Made by a program: the position numbers and the translations under genes. Below are positions 33,766 through 43,660 of a DNA stretch of 64,000 nucleotides, piece after piece (position 1 is the stretch's first letter; every line of letters begins with the position of its first letter). The notes under the pieces were generated by a model, which saw only the letters and a program-made list of their open reading frames with translations, ran no database searches and was not told the origin of the DNA. The DNA lies in the NCBI GenBank assembly GCA_041821265.1, contig JBGUEQ010000019.1, positions 14,158 through 78,157 of the forward strand, read 5' to 3'. The DNA is from Lachnotalea sp041821265 (GTDB lineage: Bacteria; Bacillota; Clostridia; Lachnospirales; Lachnospiraceae).

Positions 33766-33879
33766 AACATTCAGGAATAAAGTATACTAGGTTGAGATAA
33801 AAATTAAAATATTTGCATCATGAAATTAAGATAATAATTAAGAAATTAGTGGATATTCAAGTAAAAACTCGCTGAAATA

Positions 33880-33908
33880 TTGACATTGAATAACCTTTAA
33901 GTTATAAT
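33880..33908 (+). promoter_or_regulatory. Consensus sigma-A promoter for greA-lysS
   Basis: TTGACA at 33880-33885, a 17-nt spacer, TATAAT at 33903-33908. Both hexamers are perfect. A small hairpin AGTGGAT...ATCCACT lies in the leader. Confidence 0.85.
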
Positions 33909-34007
33909 GCTGTAATTGCGAGTATTGATGAACTTGAATTAGGGACAGTGGATTGAAATATCCACTTTAACTATATATTTTTATATACAGGAAGGGTGTA
34001 GCGTAAG

Positions 34008-34490
34008 ATGGAAGAAAAGAAAAATTTACTGACTTATGAAGGACTTAAAAAATTAGAACATGAAATTCAGGAATTAAAAGTTAACAAACGAAAAGATGTT
34101 GCGCAGAAAATTAAAGAGGCAAGAGAACAGGGCGATCTTTCGGAAAATGCAGAATATGATGCTGCGAAAGATGAACAACGAGATATTGAAACTAGAATTG
34201 AAGAGATTGAAAAAATATTAAAAAATGCTGAAGTTGTTGTTGAAGATGAAGTAGATTTAGGAAAAATAAGTGTTGGATGTAAAGTGAAATTATTTGATGT
34301 TGAATTCAATGAAGAAATTGAATTTAAAATCGTAGGTTCTACGGAAGCGAATAGTTTACAAGGTAAAATATCGAACGAATCACCAGTTGGTATAGCACTA
34401 ATGGGTGCAAAAGTGGGTGAGCTAGTTACTGCAGATACACAATCAGGAGATTGCCAATACAAGGTATTGGATATTCAAAGATCGAACTAA
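34008..34490 (+). CDS. greA: Transcript cleavage factor GreA
   Basis: A 160-residue protein. N-terminal antiparallel coiled coil (about 8-75) with the tip motif REQGDLSENAEYDAAKDEQ, whose acidic residues coordinate the second RNA polymerase Mg ion to rescue backtracked complexes, and a C-terminal FKBP-like globular domain (85-158). GGAAGGGTG is upstream. lysS follows with its Shine-Dalgarno starting at the base after the greA stop. A greA-lysS pair behind one strong promoter is common in clostridia. Confidence 0.95.
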   Translation: MEEKKNLLTYEGLKKLEHEIQELKVNKRKDVAQKIKEAREQGDLSENAEYDAAKDEQRDIETRIEEIEKILKNAEVVVEDEVDLGKISVGCKVKLFDVEFNEEIEFKIVGSTEANSLQGKISNESPVGIALMGAKVGELVTADTQSGDCQYKVLDIQRSN

Positions 34491-34504
34491 GAGGAGTGAA
34501 AAAT

Positions 34505-35995
34505 TTGTCAGAACAAAAGAATGTACAAGAACCAGATATTAATCAGTTAATAAAAGTGCGTCATGAAAAATTGCAAGAGTTACAAGAGTCTGGAAAAAAT
34601 CCATTCGAAATAACAAAATATGATGTAACAGCGCATAGTGTGGATGTAATAACCAATTTTGAAGAATTGGATGGCAAAACAGTTTCTGTTGCTGGTCGTA
34701 TTATGTCTAAACGTGTGATGGGAAAAGCATCTTTTTGTAATATTCAAGATCTTCCAGGAAATATTCAATCTTATGTTGCTCGTGATAGTATTGGAGAAGA
34801 ATCATACAAAGATTTTAAGAAATATGATATTGGAGATATTGTTGGAATTAAAGGTGAAGTATTTAAGACTAAGACAGGTGAAGTTTCTATTCATGCGGCT
34901 GAAGTAATACTTTTATCAAAGAGTTTACAGATACTTCCAGAGAAATTTCATGGTCTTAAGGATACCGATATCCGATATAGACAAAGATATGTAGATCTTA
35001 TTATGAATAAGGAAGTAAAAGAAAGTTTTGTAAAACGTTCTCAGGTTATTAATGCAATTCGTCGCTATTTAGATGAACAAAACTTTATTGAAGTAGAAAC
35101 ACCAATGTTGGTACAAAATGCAGGTGGAGCGGCAGCAAAGCCTTTTGACACACATTTTAATGCACTTGACGAAGATTTGCATCTTAGAATATCACTTGAA
35201 TTATATCTCAAGAGACTTATTGTAGGTGGATTGGAAAGAGTTTACGAAATTGGAAGAGTATTTCGTAATGAGGGACTTGATACAAGACATAATCCAGAAT
35301 TTACACTAATGGAATTATATCAAGCATATACAGATTATCACGGTATGATGGATTTGACAGAGAATCTTTATCGTTACGTAGCACAGGCAGTAACGGGGTC
35401 TTTGGTACTCACATATGGTGAATATCAAATTGATTTATCGAAACCTTTTGAGAGACTTACTATGGTTGATGCAGTTAAGAAATATGGGAATGTTGATTTT
35501 AATGAAATCAAAACAACAGAAGAAGCAAAAGAATTAGCGAAAAAACTTCAGATTAAATATGAAGACAGACACAAAAAGGGTGATATCTTAAACCTTTTAT
35601 TTGAAGAATATGTTGAAGAACATTTAATTCAACCTACGTTTATTATGGATCATCCAATTGAAATTTCTCCACTTACTAAGAAGAAACCAGAAGATCCAGA
35701 ATATGTAGAGCGCTTTGAATTCTTTATGAACGGCTGGGAAATGGCGAATGCTTATTCAGAATTAAACGATCCAATTGATCAAAGAGAGCGATTTGAAGCA
35801 CAGGAAGAATTAAAAGCACAAGGCGATACAGAAGCAAATAGTATTGATGAAGATTTCTTGAATGCTCTCAGTGTTGGAATGCCTCCAACAGGCGGAATTG
35901 GATTCGGAATTGATCGTATGGTAATGATGATGACAAACTCACCGGCAATTCGTGATGTTTTACTGTTCCCTACGATGAAGACAAAAGAGAATTAG
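34505..35995 (+). CDS. lysS: Lysyl-tRNA synthetase, class II
   Basis: A 496-residue class IIb synthetase. The OB-fold anticodon domain (about 45-160, VSVAGRIMSKRVMGKASFCN) precedes the catalytic core, with motif 1 near RSQVINAIRRYLDEQNFIEVETPML, motif 2 FRNEGLDTRHNPEFT and motif 3 GGIGFGIDRMVM. I chose TTG 34505 with GAGGAG 8 nt upstream. The in-frame start at 34451 lies within greA. It is co-transcribed with greA and ended by a long hairpin. Confidence 0.95.
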   Translation: MSEQKNVQEPDINQLIKVRHEKLQELQESGKNPFEITKYDVTAHSVDVITNFEELDGKTVSVAGRIMSKRVMGKASFCNIQDLPGNIQSYVARDSIGEESYKDFKKYDIGDIVGIKGEVFKTKTGEVSIHAAEVILLSKSLQILPEKFHGLKDTDIRYRQRYVDLIMNKEVKESFVKRSQVINAIRRYLDEQNFIEVETPMLVQNAGGAAAKPFDTHFNALDEDLHLRISLELYLKRLIVGGLERVYEIGRVFRNEGLDTRHNPEFTLMELYQAYTDYHGMMDLTENLYRYVAQAVTGSLVLTYGEYQIDLSKPFERLTMVDAVKKYGNVDFNEIKTTEEAKELAKKLQIKYEDRHKKGDILNLLFEEYVEEHLIQPTFIMDHPIEISPLTKKKPEDPEYVERFEFFMNGWEMANAYSELNDPIDQRERFEAQEELKAQGDTEANSIDEDFLNALSVGMPPTGGIGFGIDRMVMMMTNSPAIRDVLLFPTMKTKEN

Positions 35996-36015
35996 CTTAA
36001 TATTTATGAATAGAG

Positions 36016-36108
36016 AGTACTATTTTATTGGTAAAGAAACAGGTAGAAGTAGTGTATGATAAACACTAATCTACTTTATCTTTCTAAAATATTATAGTAC
36101 TTTTTTTG
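36016..36108 (+). terminator. greA-lysS terminator, long hairpin
   Basis: AGTACTAT (36016-36023) pairs with ATAGTACT (36094-36101). An inner stem GTAGTGT/ACACTA is enclosed and T7 follows. Confidence 0.75.
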
Positions 36109-36169
36109 TGTTAGTAATATAGAAGTTGGTTGAGGGTTAAGATTAATGTTAAAATAATGTGAAATAAAC

Positions 36170-36196
36170 TAAAGTATTAGAGCAAACAGCCGATAA
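36170..36196 (+). promoter_or_regulatory. Sigma-D promoter of the late flagellar operon
   Basis: TAAA at 36170-36173, exactly 15 nt, then GCCGATAA at 36189-36196. This matches the sigma-D (FliA) consensus almost perfectly and lies 41 nt before flgM. Confidence 0.88.
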
Positions 36197-36236
36197 ATAT
36201 AATAAGGATTATTGAAACGTAGAAAGGAGTGCTAGT

Positions 36237-36515
36237 ATGCGAATAGAAGCCTATACTCAATTAAGTAAGTTATATAATACAGAGAAGACAAACAATATAA
36301 AACAAGATATTAAGACAAGTAAAAATGATAAAATAGAGATTTCGCAGCAAGGTCTTGATTATCAGGTGGCTAAAAAAGCTGTGGCAGAGTCAATTGATGT
36401 TAGAGATGGTTTAGTCAATCAATACAAGTCAGCGATTCAAGCAGGAGAATATAGTATCAGTGCTAAGGAATTTGCGAATAAAGTTATAGAAAGTTATAAT
36501 AAAAATTTTATGTAA
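36237..36515 (+). CDS. flgM: Anti-sigma-D factor FlgM
   Basis: A 92-residue protein with a disordered N-terminus and the FlgM C-terminal sigma-binding helices: DKIEISQQGLDYQVAKKAVA (about 36-55), then VRDGLVNQYKSAIQAGEYSI and AKEFANKVIESY. It binds the motility sigma factor until hook completion allows its export. It is the first gene behind the sigma-D promoter, so it feeds back on its own regulon. AAAGGAG lies upstream of the ATG. Confidence 0.93.
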   Translation: MRIEAYTQLSKLYNTEKTNNIKQDIKTSKNDKIEISQQGLDYQVAKKAVAESIDVRDGLVNQYKSAIQAGEYSISAKEFANKVIESYNKNFM

Positions 36516-36614
36516 CTATTAAGTACCTATAAACGCGAGGCGTTTGTAAAGCAAAATTCCGGATATGATAGCGCTAAAATGCAATTTTCAATTTAATGGA
36601 AATGAGGATGAAGA

Positions 36615-37130
36615 GTGGCCAGCTTAATAGAAACTTTAATGGATGTTTTAGATAAAGAAAATACTGAGTATATAAAATTAGTTGAATTATCGAAAGAAAA
36701 AACACCAATTATCATAAAGGGAGATATTGTAAAACTACAAGATATTGTGGAACAGGAACAACCAATAGTTGATGCAATTAATACATTAGAACGTAAACGA
36801 GAAGATGTTTTAGATGATATTGCTATTGTTCTTAATAAGGATCTTTCGACATTGACATTGAAAAATATAATTTATTTACTGAAAGGCCAGCCAGAGGAAC
36901 AACATAATTTAGCACGGATACATGATGAGCTAAGGGCTACGGTGAAGACGATGGCTACCATTAATGAAAATAATAAAATGCTTTTAGAACATTCATTAGA
37001 AATGATAGGATTTGAAATGAATTTATTTCAAAGTACGAAAAAAGCACCTGAAACAGCCAATTATGGTAAGGATGCCCATAATACGGGAGATGTACTAATT
37101 AATACGAATGGCTTTGATGCCAAACAATAA
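36615..37130 (+). CDS. flgN: FlgN-type export chaperone for hook-associated proteins
   Basis: A 171-residue, largely helical protein (FlgN family, about 1-140) with MASLIETLMDVLDKENTEY and a long QLENKREDVL-like helix (EQEQPIVDAINTLERKREDV). FlgN binds FlgK and FlgL and delivers them to the export gate; the flgK genes follow directly. The start is GTG 36615, with GAGG 7 nt upstream. The C-terminal 30 residues are polar and likely disordered. Confidence 0.85.
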   Translation: MASLIETLMDVLDKENTEYIKLVELSKEKTPIIIKGDIVKLQDIVEQEQPIVDAINTLERKREDVLDDIAIVLNKDLSTLTLKNIIYLLKGQPEEQHNLARIHDELRATVKTMATINENNKMLLEHSLEMIGFEMNLFQSTKKAPETANYGKDAHNTGDVLINTNGFDAKQ

Positions 37131-37155
37131 GAAAAGCATGAAGAGGTGATAAAAC

Positions 37156-38964
37156 ATGAGTGGAATGGGGAGCCTATATATTGGTGCATCAGGTATGCAG
37201 TCAAGTCAAAACGCATTAAATACCACTGCACATAACCTGGCTAATATTGAAACAGATGGTTTTGTAAGACAGCAAGTTATACTATCTGATACGTTATATA
37301 ATACACTTAAAGTAGGAGCGGTAAGCTCGCAACAAGCTGGACTTGGTACGACAGTAGCACAAGTACGACAAGTAAGAGATGTATTTCTTGATAAAGCCTA
37401 TCGGTTAGAGGCTGGGAGAGCGAGTTTTTATGATGTTGGTTATGGTACTTACTATGAGATAGAATCAATACTTGGAACCTTGGGTGGAACAGAGTTTAGT
37501 GATTCGCTAGAGGGTTTAAATGATGCTCTTAGTGAACTAGCCAAAGATCCATCAGATACGGCTAACCAAACATTGTTAAAACAGAGAGCTTCAACTTTTT
37601 TAGACGATGCGAAGGATGTGTATTCTTCATTAAAGGAATATCAATATAGCTTGAATAATCAAGTTGCTGATACAGTAGACCAGATTAATACTTTATCAAG
37701 TAATATTTATGATTTGAATAAAAAGATTTCTGCTATTGAGCTTGGTGGAGTAGAAATGGCAAATGATTTGAGGGATACAAGAAATTCAGCATTGGATAAA
37801 CTTGCGGGATTGATTCATATTGATTATAACGAAGATGCTAATAGAATGGTGACGGTTAAAGCAGAAGGAGTACAGCTAGTCAGCGAGGACAATGCATATG
37901 AGATGGGTTATACAACAGATGAAGACACTGGATTTGTAACACCAATTTGGACTGATTATAATAACATGGACGTATATGATATAACCGCTGCAATATCTAC
38001 GGATACCGATACTGATGTAGGTAAATTAAAGGGACTTTTGCTTCAGAGAGGTACAGAAACAACAAATTATACCAATATACCAGTAGCACAAGATTATCAA
38101 GATTCGGATGGCAATTGGACTACCGGCAGTTGGACAGTGGATGGAGTTGCCTACACGGATGGCGAACTTGCTTGTGAAGCTGCAACTGATTATTATAATA
38201 ATAATATATCGTTATCAGGCATGATGAATACATTAGCAGAATTTGATCAATTAATAAACGGGATTGTAACTGCTATTAATGATATATTGTGTCCTAACAC
38301 TTCAATGACAGTAGCAACAGGAGAGACATGGACAGCAGAAGATGGAAGTACATTGAATGTAGGAGATACCTATACCTGTCTTGATTTAGAAAAATGTGGA
38401 CAATCTGCTGATGGAACGGTAGGTACAGAATTATTTTCAAGAAGTAGGACGAATAGATATACAGAATATACATACACAGATGGAAGTGGAAAACATACTG
38501 CTTATGTATATAATAAAGAAGATATTACTAAGCCTAATTCCTTGTATACAACAGAGAATTTAAAAGTTAATTCTATTATTTTGGATAATGTTGAAAAACT
38601 TCCTGTATATACATCAAATGGTGCGGTGGATATTAAAAAGGGTGAGGCATTGTATGCAATCTGGAGTAAAGGATTTGCTACTCTTAACCCAAACTCATCT
38701 GCAAAATCAACATTTCAAGATTATTACTCAAAAATGGTAAGCGATGTTGGTAATTTTGGCTCTGTATACAATAGTATATCGACTTCTGAAGCTAGTACTG
38801 TATCAAGTTTAGATGGTGATAGACAGATGGTTATTGGCGTTTCATCAGATGAAGAACTAAGCAACATGATTCGATTTCAAAATGCGTACAACGCAGCTTC
38901 ACGATACATTAATGTTGTGAGTGAGATGCTAGAACACATTGTGACTTCATTAGGAAACATATAG
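37156..38964 (+). CDS. flgK: Hook-associated protein FlgK (first of two)
   Basis: A 602-residue hook-filament junction protein. N-terminal flagellar rod motif GMQSSQNALNTTAHNLANIE (about 14-33), a coiled-coil segment ADTVDQINTLSSNIYDLNKK, a lineage-specific central part with several beta stretches, and the C-terminal FlgK helix VSSDEELSNMIRFQNAYNAA. GAGGTGAT lies upstream. The downstream gene is a second FlgK-type protein starting 11 nt after the stop, so this species has two paralogues rather than one. Confidence 0.92.
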   Translation: MSGMGSLYIGASGMQSSQNALNTTAHNLANIETDGFVRQQVILSDTLYNTLKVGAVSSQQAGLGTTVAQVRQVRDVFLDKAYRLEAGRASFYDVGYGTYYEIESILGTLGGTEFSDSLEGLNDALSELAKDPSDTANQTLLKQRASTFLDDAKDVYSSLKEYQYSLNNQVADTVDQINTLSSNIYDLNKKISAIELGGVEMANDLRDTRNSALDKLAGLIHIDYNEDANRMVTVKAEGVQLVSEDNAYEMGYTTDEDTGFVTPIWTDYNNMDVYDITAAISTDTDTDVGKLKGLLLQRGTETTNYTNIPVAQDYQDSDGNWTTGSWTVDGVAYTDGELACEAATDYYNNNISLSGMMNTLAEFDQLINGIVTAINDILCPNTSMTVATGETWTAEDGSTLNVGDTYTCLDLEKCGQSADGTVGTELFSRSRTNRYTEYTYTDGSGKHTAYVYNKEDITKPNSLYTTENLKVNSIILDNVEKLPVYTSNGAVDIKKGEALYAIWSKGFATLNPNSSAKSTFQDYYSKMVSDVGNFGSVYNSISTSEASTVSSLDGDRQMVIGVSSDEELSNMIRFQNAYNAASRYINVVSEMLEHIVTSLGNI

Positions 38965-38974
38965 GAGGGTTTAT

Positions 38975-41020
38975 ATGTCATCAACATTTTTGGGATTGAC
39001 TATTGCATCATCGGGATTGTCTACCTATCAGACAGCGATAAATGTTACTGGAAATAACATTGCAAATGTAGAAACAAAAGGATATACAAGGCAGGCAGCT
39101 ACACAAACAGCTTCTCAAGCACTAAGAGCTTATACTACCTATGGACAGATTGGTACTGGTGTAACAACAACTGGAATAGAGCAGATAAGAAATAGCTATT
39201 ATGATACAAAATTTTGGAGCTCGAATACAAGACTGGGCGAATATGATGCCAAAGATTATTACATGGAGCAAATAGAAAATGTATTTGATGAAACAAAGAA
39301 TACAGCTGGATTTACTAAGGGGTTTTCTACTTTTTTTAGTTCGTTAAATACAACTGCTGGAAGTTCGCTATCAGTATCAAACCTAACACAGTTTGTAAAT
39401 GATGCACAAACCTTTGCAGAATATTTTAATGATTTATCAACTAGTTTAGATAAAATACAAGATGATTCAAATGAAGAAATTAAGACCTATACAGATAAAA
39501 TAAATAGTATTGCACAGCAAATATATACTTTGAATAAGCAGATTAATGTTGAAGAATTAGCTGGAGGAACTGCAAATACGCTGAGAGATCAAAGGGCACT
39601 CTTAGTAGATGGATTATCAGAGATAGTACCAGTTGAAGTGACAGAAACAGAAATAGAGAGTGCACAGGGTATTAAAACAGGTGCTACAAGCTATGAAGTT
39701 GCGATATGTGGTCAGACACTTGCAAATTGTGATGGTTATAATCAATTAGAATGTGTAGCACGTACTGAGAAGGTAAATCAATCAGATATAGATGGATTAT
39801 ATGATATTCAATGGGAAAATGGGAATCAATTTAATGTAGTTTCGTCAAAAGTGAGTGGGAAATTAAAAGCATTGTATGACATAAGAGATGGTAATAATGC
39901 TGATAACTTTAGAGGCGGTATTACTGATGTTACAGCAGTGGATGCGAATAATACGTTAGTAACAATCTCGAGCTCAACGTTTGATGATTTGAATCAAATG
40001 ACGTTGAATGGCGCGGGAACGATTACACTTGGGAATAAACAATACACATATGATTCGTTTTCGGCAGAATACAATTCAATTAGTGATGACTATAACTATA
40101 CATTTAATATTACGAGCAATAATTCACAGGTTACATCAGCATTGGTAGGAAGGAGTGCTGCAGTAGGTTCAAGTGTTGACTATTATGGAGTTCCATATTA
40201 TATGGCACAACTTAATGAATTTGTAAGAGCATTTGCAGAAACAGCGAATAGCATATTAACGACAGGATACAATTCTTCGGGGGAACTTGGGGGAATATTA
40301 TATACAGGCACTTCGGTTACAAGCCAGGAATATGATTTTTCAATGTCTGGTTCTATTGCAGCAATCACGGAAGCTTCAGGAGTATCAACCGTACAAGTTA
40401 AAGCAGATAGTACCGAAACAGGTAAACCAATTGACTCAGGTAGTATCAGTATAAATGGGGTAGAATATGATTATGACAGTTATACGTTTGATTCAGCTAC
40501 TAATATATACAGCTACCAAATTAGTGGTAGTGTAGATTCGTCGTTAGTAGGTAAGAACGCCGATAATTATTCGTTAATTCAAACCAATACTTCCGATAGT
40601 TACTATATGTTAACAGCAGCAAATTTAAAAGTTAAAAGTGAAATGATCAAAGACCCAACGTTACTTGGAACTACAACAGATTTTGTTAATGACACTGATT
40701 CAGGGGATGTGCTTACTAAATTGTATGGGGCAAAATCAGATAAGAACGTACTTTCGTTTAGAGGCGGAACAGCAGAAGAGTTTTTGTCATGTATTGTATC
40801 AGATGTGGCGGTGGATTCAGAAAAAGCTAATACTTTTTCGACTAAGTACAATACACTGATAAAAACAATAAAAAACCAAAGATTATCTATTTCAGGTGTT
40901 GATAATGATGAAGAAGCAGTTAATCTTACAAAATATCAAAATGCATATGAATTATCCTGTAAATTGGTTTCTGTTTTACAAGAAATGTATGACAAATTGA
41001 TTAACCAAACAGGAGTATAA
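38975..41020 (+). CDS. flgK: Hook-associated protein FlgK paralogue (second of two)
   Basis: A 681-residue protein with the same terminal signatures: TIASSGLSTYQTAINVTGNN at the start, a D1 coiled coil with INSIAQQIYTLNKQINVEEL and GTANTLRDQRALLVDGLSEI, and C-terminal DNDEEAVNLTKYQNAYELSC. The central region (about 290-560) contains several Ser/Thr/Tyr-rich beta repeats such as YDYDSYTFDSATNIYSYQI. Its N-terminus is nearer to classical FlgK than the first copy. The two may form successive junction rings or be used alternatively; that is inference. A consensus GGAGG precedes the ATG. Confidence 0.9.
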   Translation: MSSTFLGLTIASSGLSTYQTAINVTGNNIANVETKGYTRQAATQTASQALRAYTTYGQIGTGVTTTGIEQIRNSYYDTKFWSSNTRLGEYDAKDYYMEQIENVFDETKNTAGFTKGFSTFFSSLNTTAGSSLSVSNLTQFVNDAQTFAEYFNDLSTSLDKIQDDSNEEIKTYTDKINSIAQQIYTLNKQINVEELAGGTANTLRDQRALLVDGLSEIVPVEVTETEIESAQGIKTGATSYEVAICGQTLANCDGYNQLECVARTEKVNQSDIDGLYDIQWENGNQFNVVSSKVSGKLKALYDIRDGNNADNFRGGITDVTAVDANNTLVTISSSTFDDLNQMTLNGAGTITLGNKQYTYDSFSAEYNSISDDYNYTFNITSNNSQVTSALVGRSAAVGSSVDYYGVPYYMAQLNEFVRAFAETANSILTTGYNSSGELGGILYTGTSVTSQEYDFSMSGSIAAITEASGVSTVQVKADSTETGKPIDSGSISINGVEYDYDSYTFDSATNIYSYQISGSVDSSLVGKNADNYSLIQTNTSDSYYMLTAANLKVKSEMIKDPTLLGTTTDFVNDTDSGDVLTKLYGAKSDKNVLSFRGGTAEEFLSCIVSDVAVDSEKANTFSTKYNTLIKTIKNQRLSISGVDNDEEAVNLTKYQNAYELSCKLVSVLQEMYDKLINQTGV

Positions 41021-41032
41021 GGGGGAACAATA

Positions 41033-42775
41033 ATGGGAATTAGAATTACAAATAAAATAATGACTAATAATGCAATTAACAATGTAAATACAAATAAAAC
41101 ATTATTGGATAAAGTCTCAACTCAAGTCGCAACACAACAAAAGATAACAAGAGCTTCAGAAGATCCTGTAGTTGCTATTAGAGCACTAAGATTAAAAAGT
41201 AGTATTAACACTTTGACTCAATATTCGACTAAGAATATAAAAGATGCATCTAGTTGGTTAGATGCTACAACGACAGCTTTGAATAATATGGGAACATGTG
41301 CCAGCTCTATGCTAGGCGATGCGACAAAAATATCATCGAATCAGTATTCATTAGAAGAAAAGAAAGCTTTATTGGATGAATTCCAGTCGCTTCGTGAGCA
41401 GATATATAAAGAGGGTAATGCGGACTACGGTGGAAGAAGTCTGTTGACAGGATACAAGACGAATATGGATCTTGCATTTGAAACCGCAGATACTTCGGCA
41501 AATTATAGAATAACCGAGAATTTTTCGGGAACGGATGTAGATGCATTTACCTATGTGTCTGGATGCGTAGATGTAAATTCAAGTGATATATTAAGCAGTA
41601 CAGCAACTGAATATGATCAAGATACGATAGTAAATAACTCGTTATATAGATTAAGATTAGCATATGGTGATTTAGATGAAAATTCAGATACAACGGCACA
41701 AGAATTAACGTACCAATCTTCAGGGAAGCTAAATACAGACTTGACTGTAGCAATAGCAGGGTCATCGACTGGTTATGTGAAAGCCAATGTAAGCGTAGAC
41801 CCAATTACGAGTGTTGTAAGCGCAACGGTAGCAGGAACCGATTTGTTAGGTTTTAATTATACAGCAGATGTGGATTCGGCAACTGGAATTATAACAATTA
41901 AGGATTCGGGTGGTACAGCAGTTGGGATGCTTGACTATTTGGTAGATGGAAGTACAGTAACTGCATCAAAGGAAGTAAGCATAAATGCAGTATCATTAGC
42001 TGATACGGGTGGAAGTGACGCAGCATATCTCAGTACATCGGCTGAAGGAATTACACTTATTAAAGAAACAGGGGAATTGATATTAGGTGCAGGTGTCTAT
42101 CAATCACTTCAAAATTGTGGTGATGATGCAATCAGTTTCACGTATGAAAAGACTGGATTTGCTGAAGGAGAACTTCGACCAGAACACTATTTTGATTGTA
42201 CCAATCTTGAAAATGGATATGAATATGTTAATCAAGATGTGTCACAAGATATTGATTACGTAGTTAACTTTAATCAAACACTTACAGTTAATACGGAAGC
42301 TAAAAATGTATTTGATCAATCGATTGGACGTGATGTTGATGATATGATATCAGCATTAGAAAAAGCGATTGCAACGGACACGAAAGTGAATTCTCTTAAT
42401 TCAATGTTAACAGACTCGCAATACAGCGATAAAAAAGATTATATTCAATCCTTAATTGATGCTACTAAAAAAGAAAAGACTTATGCAGAAGACAAACTAC
42501 AGACATTGGCAGAACGAAGTATTACGAACTTTCAAGGTTACTGCGATGATTTCACAGTTGCCAAGACAGAAGTGGGAAGTAAAGTAAGCCGGTTGACATT
42601 AACAACAACAAGAGTGTCAAACCAATTGACTAATTTAAAAACTTTATCTACAGATAATATTGGCGTTAAATTGTCAGATGTTTTAATTGAACAACAAGCA
42701 GCCAATTTAGCATATGATGCAGCACTTTCAGCTACAAGTAAAATAATTACGCACTCCTTGCTAGATTTCTTGTAA
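41033..42775 (+). CDS. flgL: Hook-associated protein FlgL, enlarged
   Basis: A 580-residue protein, almost twice the usual FlgL length of about 300. Flagellin-like N-terminal D0/D1 (ITNKIMTNNAINNVNTNKTL, KITRASEDPVVAIRALRL) and C-terminal D1/D0 (QAANLAYDAALSATSKI) are intact. The extra length is a central insertion (about 150-440) with beta-rich repeats, plausibly a surface-exposed D2/D3. It starts 12 nt after the second FlgK with GGGGG. It links the junction proteins to the filament. Confidence 0.9.
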   Translation: MGIRITNKIMTNNAINNVNTNKTLLDKVSTQVATQQKITRASEDPVVAIRALRLKSSINTLTQYSTKNIKDASSWLDATTTALNNMGTCASSMLGDATKISSNQYSLEEKKALLDEFQSLREQIYKEGNADYGGRSLLTGYKTNMDLAFETADTSANYRITENFSGTDVDAFTYVSGCVDVNSSDILSSTATEYDQDTIVNNSLYRLRLAYGDLDENSDTTAQELTYQSSGKLNTDLTVAIAGSSTGYVKANVSVDPITSVVSATVAGTDLLGFNYTADVDSATGIITIKDSGGTAVGMLDYLVDGSTVTASKEVSINAVSLADTGGSDAAYLSTSAEGITLIKETGELILGAGVYQSLQNCGDDAISFTYEKTGFAEGELRPEHYFDCTNLENGYEYVNQDVSQDIDYVVNFNQTLTVNTEAKNVFDQSIGRDVDDMISALEKAIATDTKVNSLNSMLTDSQYSDKKDYIQSLIDATKKEKTYAEDKLQTLAERSITNFQGYCDDFTVAKTEVGSKVSRLTLTTTRVSNQLTNLKTLSTDNIGVKLSDVLIEQQAANLAYDAALSATSKIITHSLLDFL

Positions 42776-42920
42776 AATTATAATCTGACAATTAAGATAA
42801 ATTATTATTTCCAAGTAAAATGCATTTTGTTTTTTATGGTGAAATGCTATAATAATTATTTAGGTAGAATCTAATAGAATGCTAGGGGTAAATGGTTATT
42901 CTGAAATAAAGGAGAGTAAA

Positions 42921-43385
42921 ATGACAATAAAGACAAAATTATTTGGTGAAATAGCTGTAGATGAAAAAAAAGCAATTTATTTTGAAAATGGAATTATAGG
43001 ATTCCCAGATATGAAAAAGTACATGATTATTTATGATGAAGAAAAAGGGGATAAAGCCAAAATTTCTTGGCTTCAATCTATAGAGGAACCAGGCTATGCA
43101 ATACCAGTAATCAATCCATTGCTTGCAAAAACGGATTATAATCCAACCGTCAATGATGAATTAATTAAATCACTTGGTGAATTAGATGCAGAGGAGATGC
43201 TTGTTCTAGTTACAGTAACGATACCAGTTATATTAGAAGAAATTACAGTGAACCTAAAAGCTCCAATTATTATTAATGCAATTACAAGAAAAGCATGCCA
43301 AATAGTAGTTGAAAACGAAGAATACCTTGTGAAATATCCAGTGTATGAAATATTTAAAACCAAACAAGAAAAGGTGGGTGAATAA
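42921..43385 (+). CDS. fliW: Flagellar assembly factor FliW
   Basis: A 154-residue protein with the FliW beta-barrel pattern: FEIAVDEKKAIYFENGIIGF-type start (FGEIAVDEKKAIYFENGIIG), FPDMKKYMIIYDE, ISWLQSIEEPGYAIPVINP and APIIINAITRKACQIVVENE. FliW binds CsrA allosterically and is displaced by flagellin, so CsrA stops flagellin translation when flagellin accumulates. The start is ATG 42921, with AAAGGAGAG 8 nt upstream. csrA begins one base after the stop, and the target hairpin is seen in the flagellin leader 3.9 kb downstream. Confidence 0.95.
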   Translation: MTIKTKLFGEIAVDEKKAIYFENGIIGFPDMKKYMIIYDEEKGDKAKISWLQSIEEPGYAIPVINPLLAKTDYNPTVNDELIKSLGELDAEEMLVLVTVTIPVILEEITVNLKAPIIINAITRKACQIVVENEEYLVKYPVYEIFKTKQEKVGE

Positions 43386-43386
43386 T

Positions 43387-43605
43387 ATGCTTGCCCTTTC
43401 TAGGAAAAAAAATGAAGCAATAATGATAAATAATAATATAGAAATAACGATTTTGGATATTAAAGGTGACCAAATTAAAATAGGTATATCAGCTCCCAAA
43501 GATGTTCCTATTTATCGTAAAGAGCTCTACTTACAAATTCAAGAAGAAAATAGAAATGCTGTTACGGTAGAAGGATTAGAAGCCTTGAATAAATTAATGA
43601 AGTAG
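43387..43605 (+). CDS. csrA: Carbon storage regulator CsrA
   Basis: A 72-residue RNA-binding dimer: MLALSRKKNEAIMINNNIEI at 1-20, GDQIKIGISAPKDVPIYRKE in the middle, and a C-terminal helix. The RNA-contacting L4/R6 and the conserved R-E pair (YRKELY) are present. It starts immediately after fliW, so the antagonists are co-expressed in a fixed ratio. The expected target is the flagellin mRNA. AAGGTGGGTG lies upstream. Confidence 0.95.
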   Translation: MLALSRKKNEAIMINNNIEITILDIKGDQIKIGISAPKDVPIYRKELYLQIQEENRNAVTVEGLEALNKLMK

Positions 43606-43652
43606 AAAAATTACTTAATTATTATTTTACTATTATGAATTTGCAAAAAAAA

Positions 43653-43660
43653 TCCGATAT
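43653..43660 (+). promoter_or_regulatory. Possible sigma-D -10 upstream of flaG
   Basis: TCCGATAT at 43653-43660 matches 7 of 8 positions of GCCGATAT. The expected -35 position reads TATG, a weak match, so this is tentative. Confidence 0.35.
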
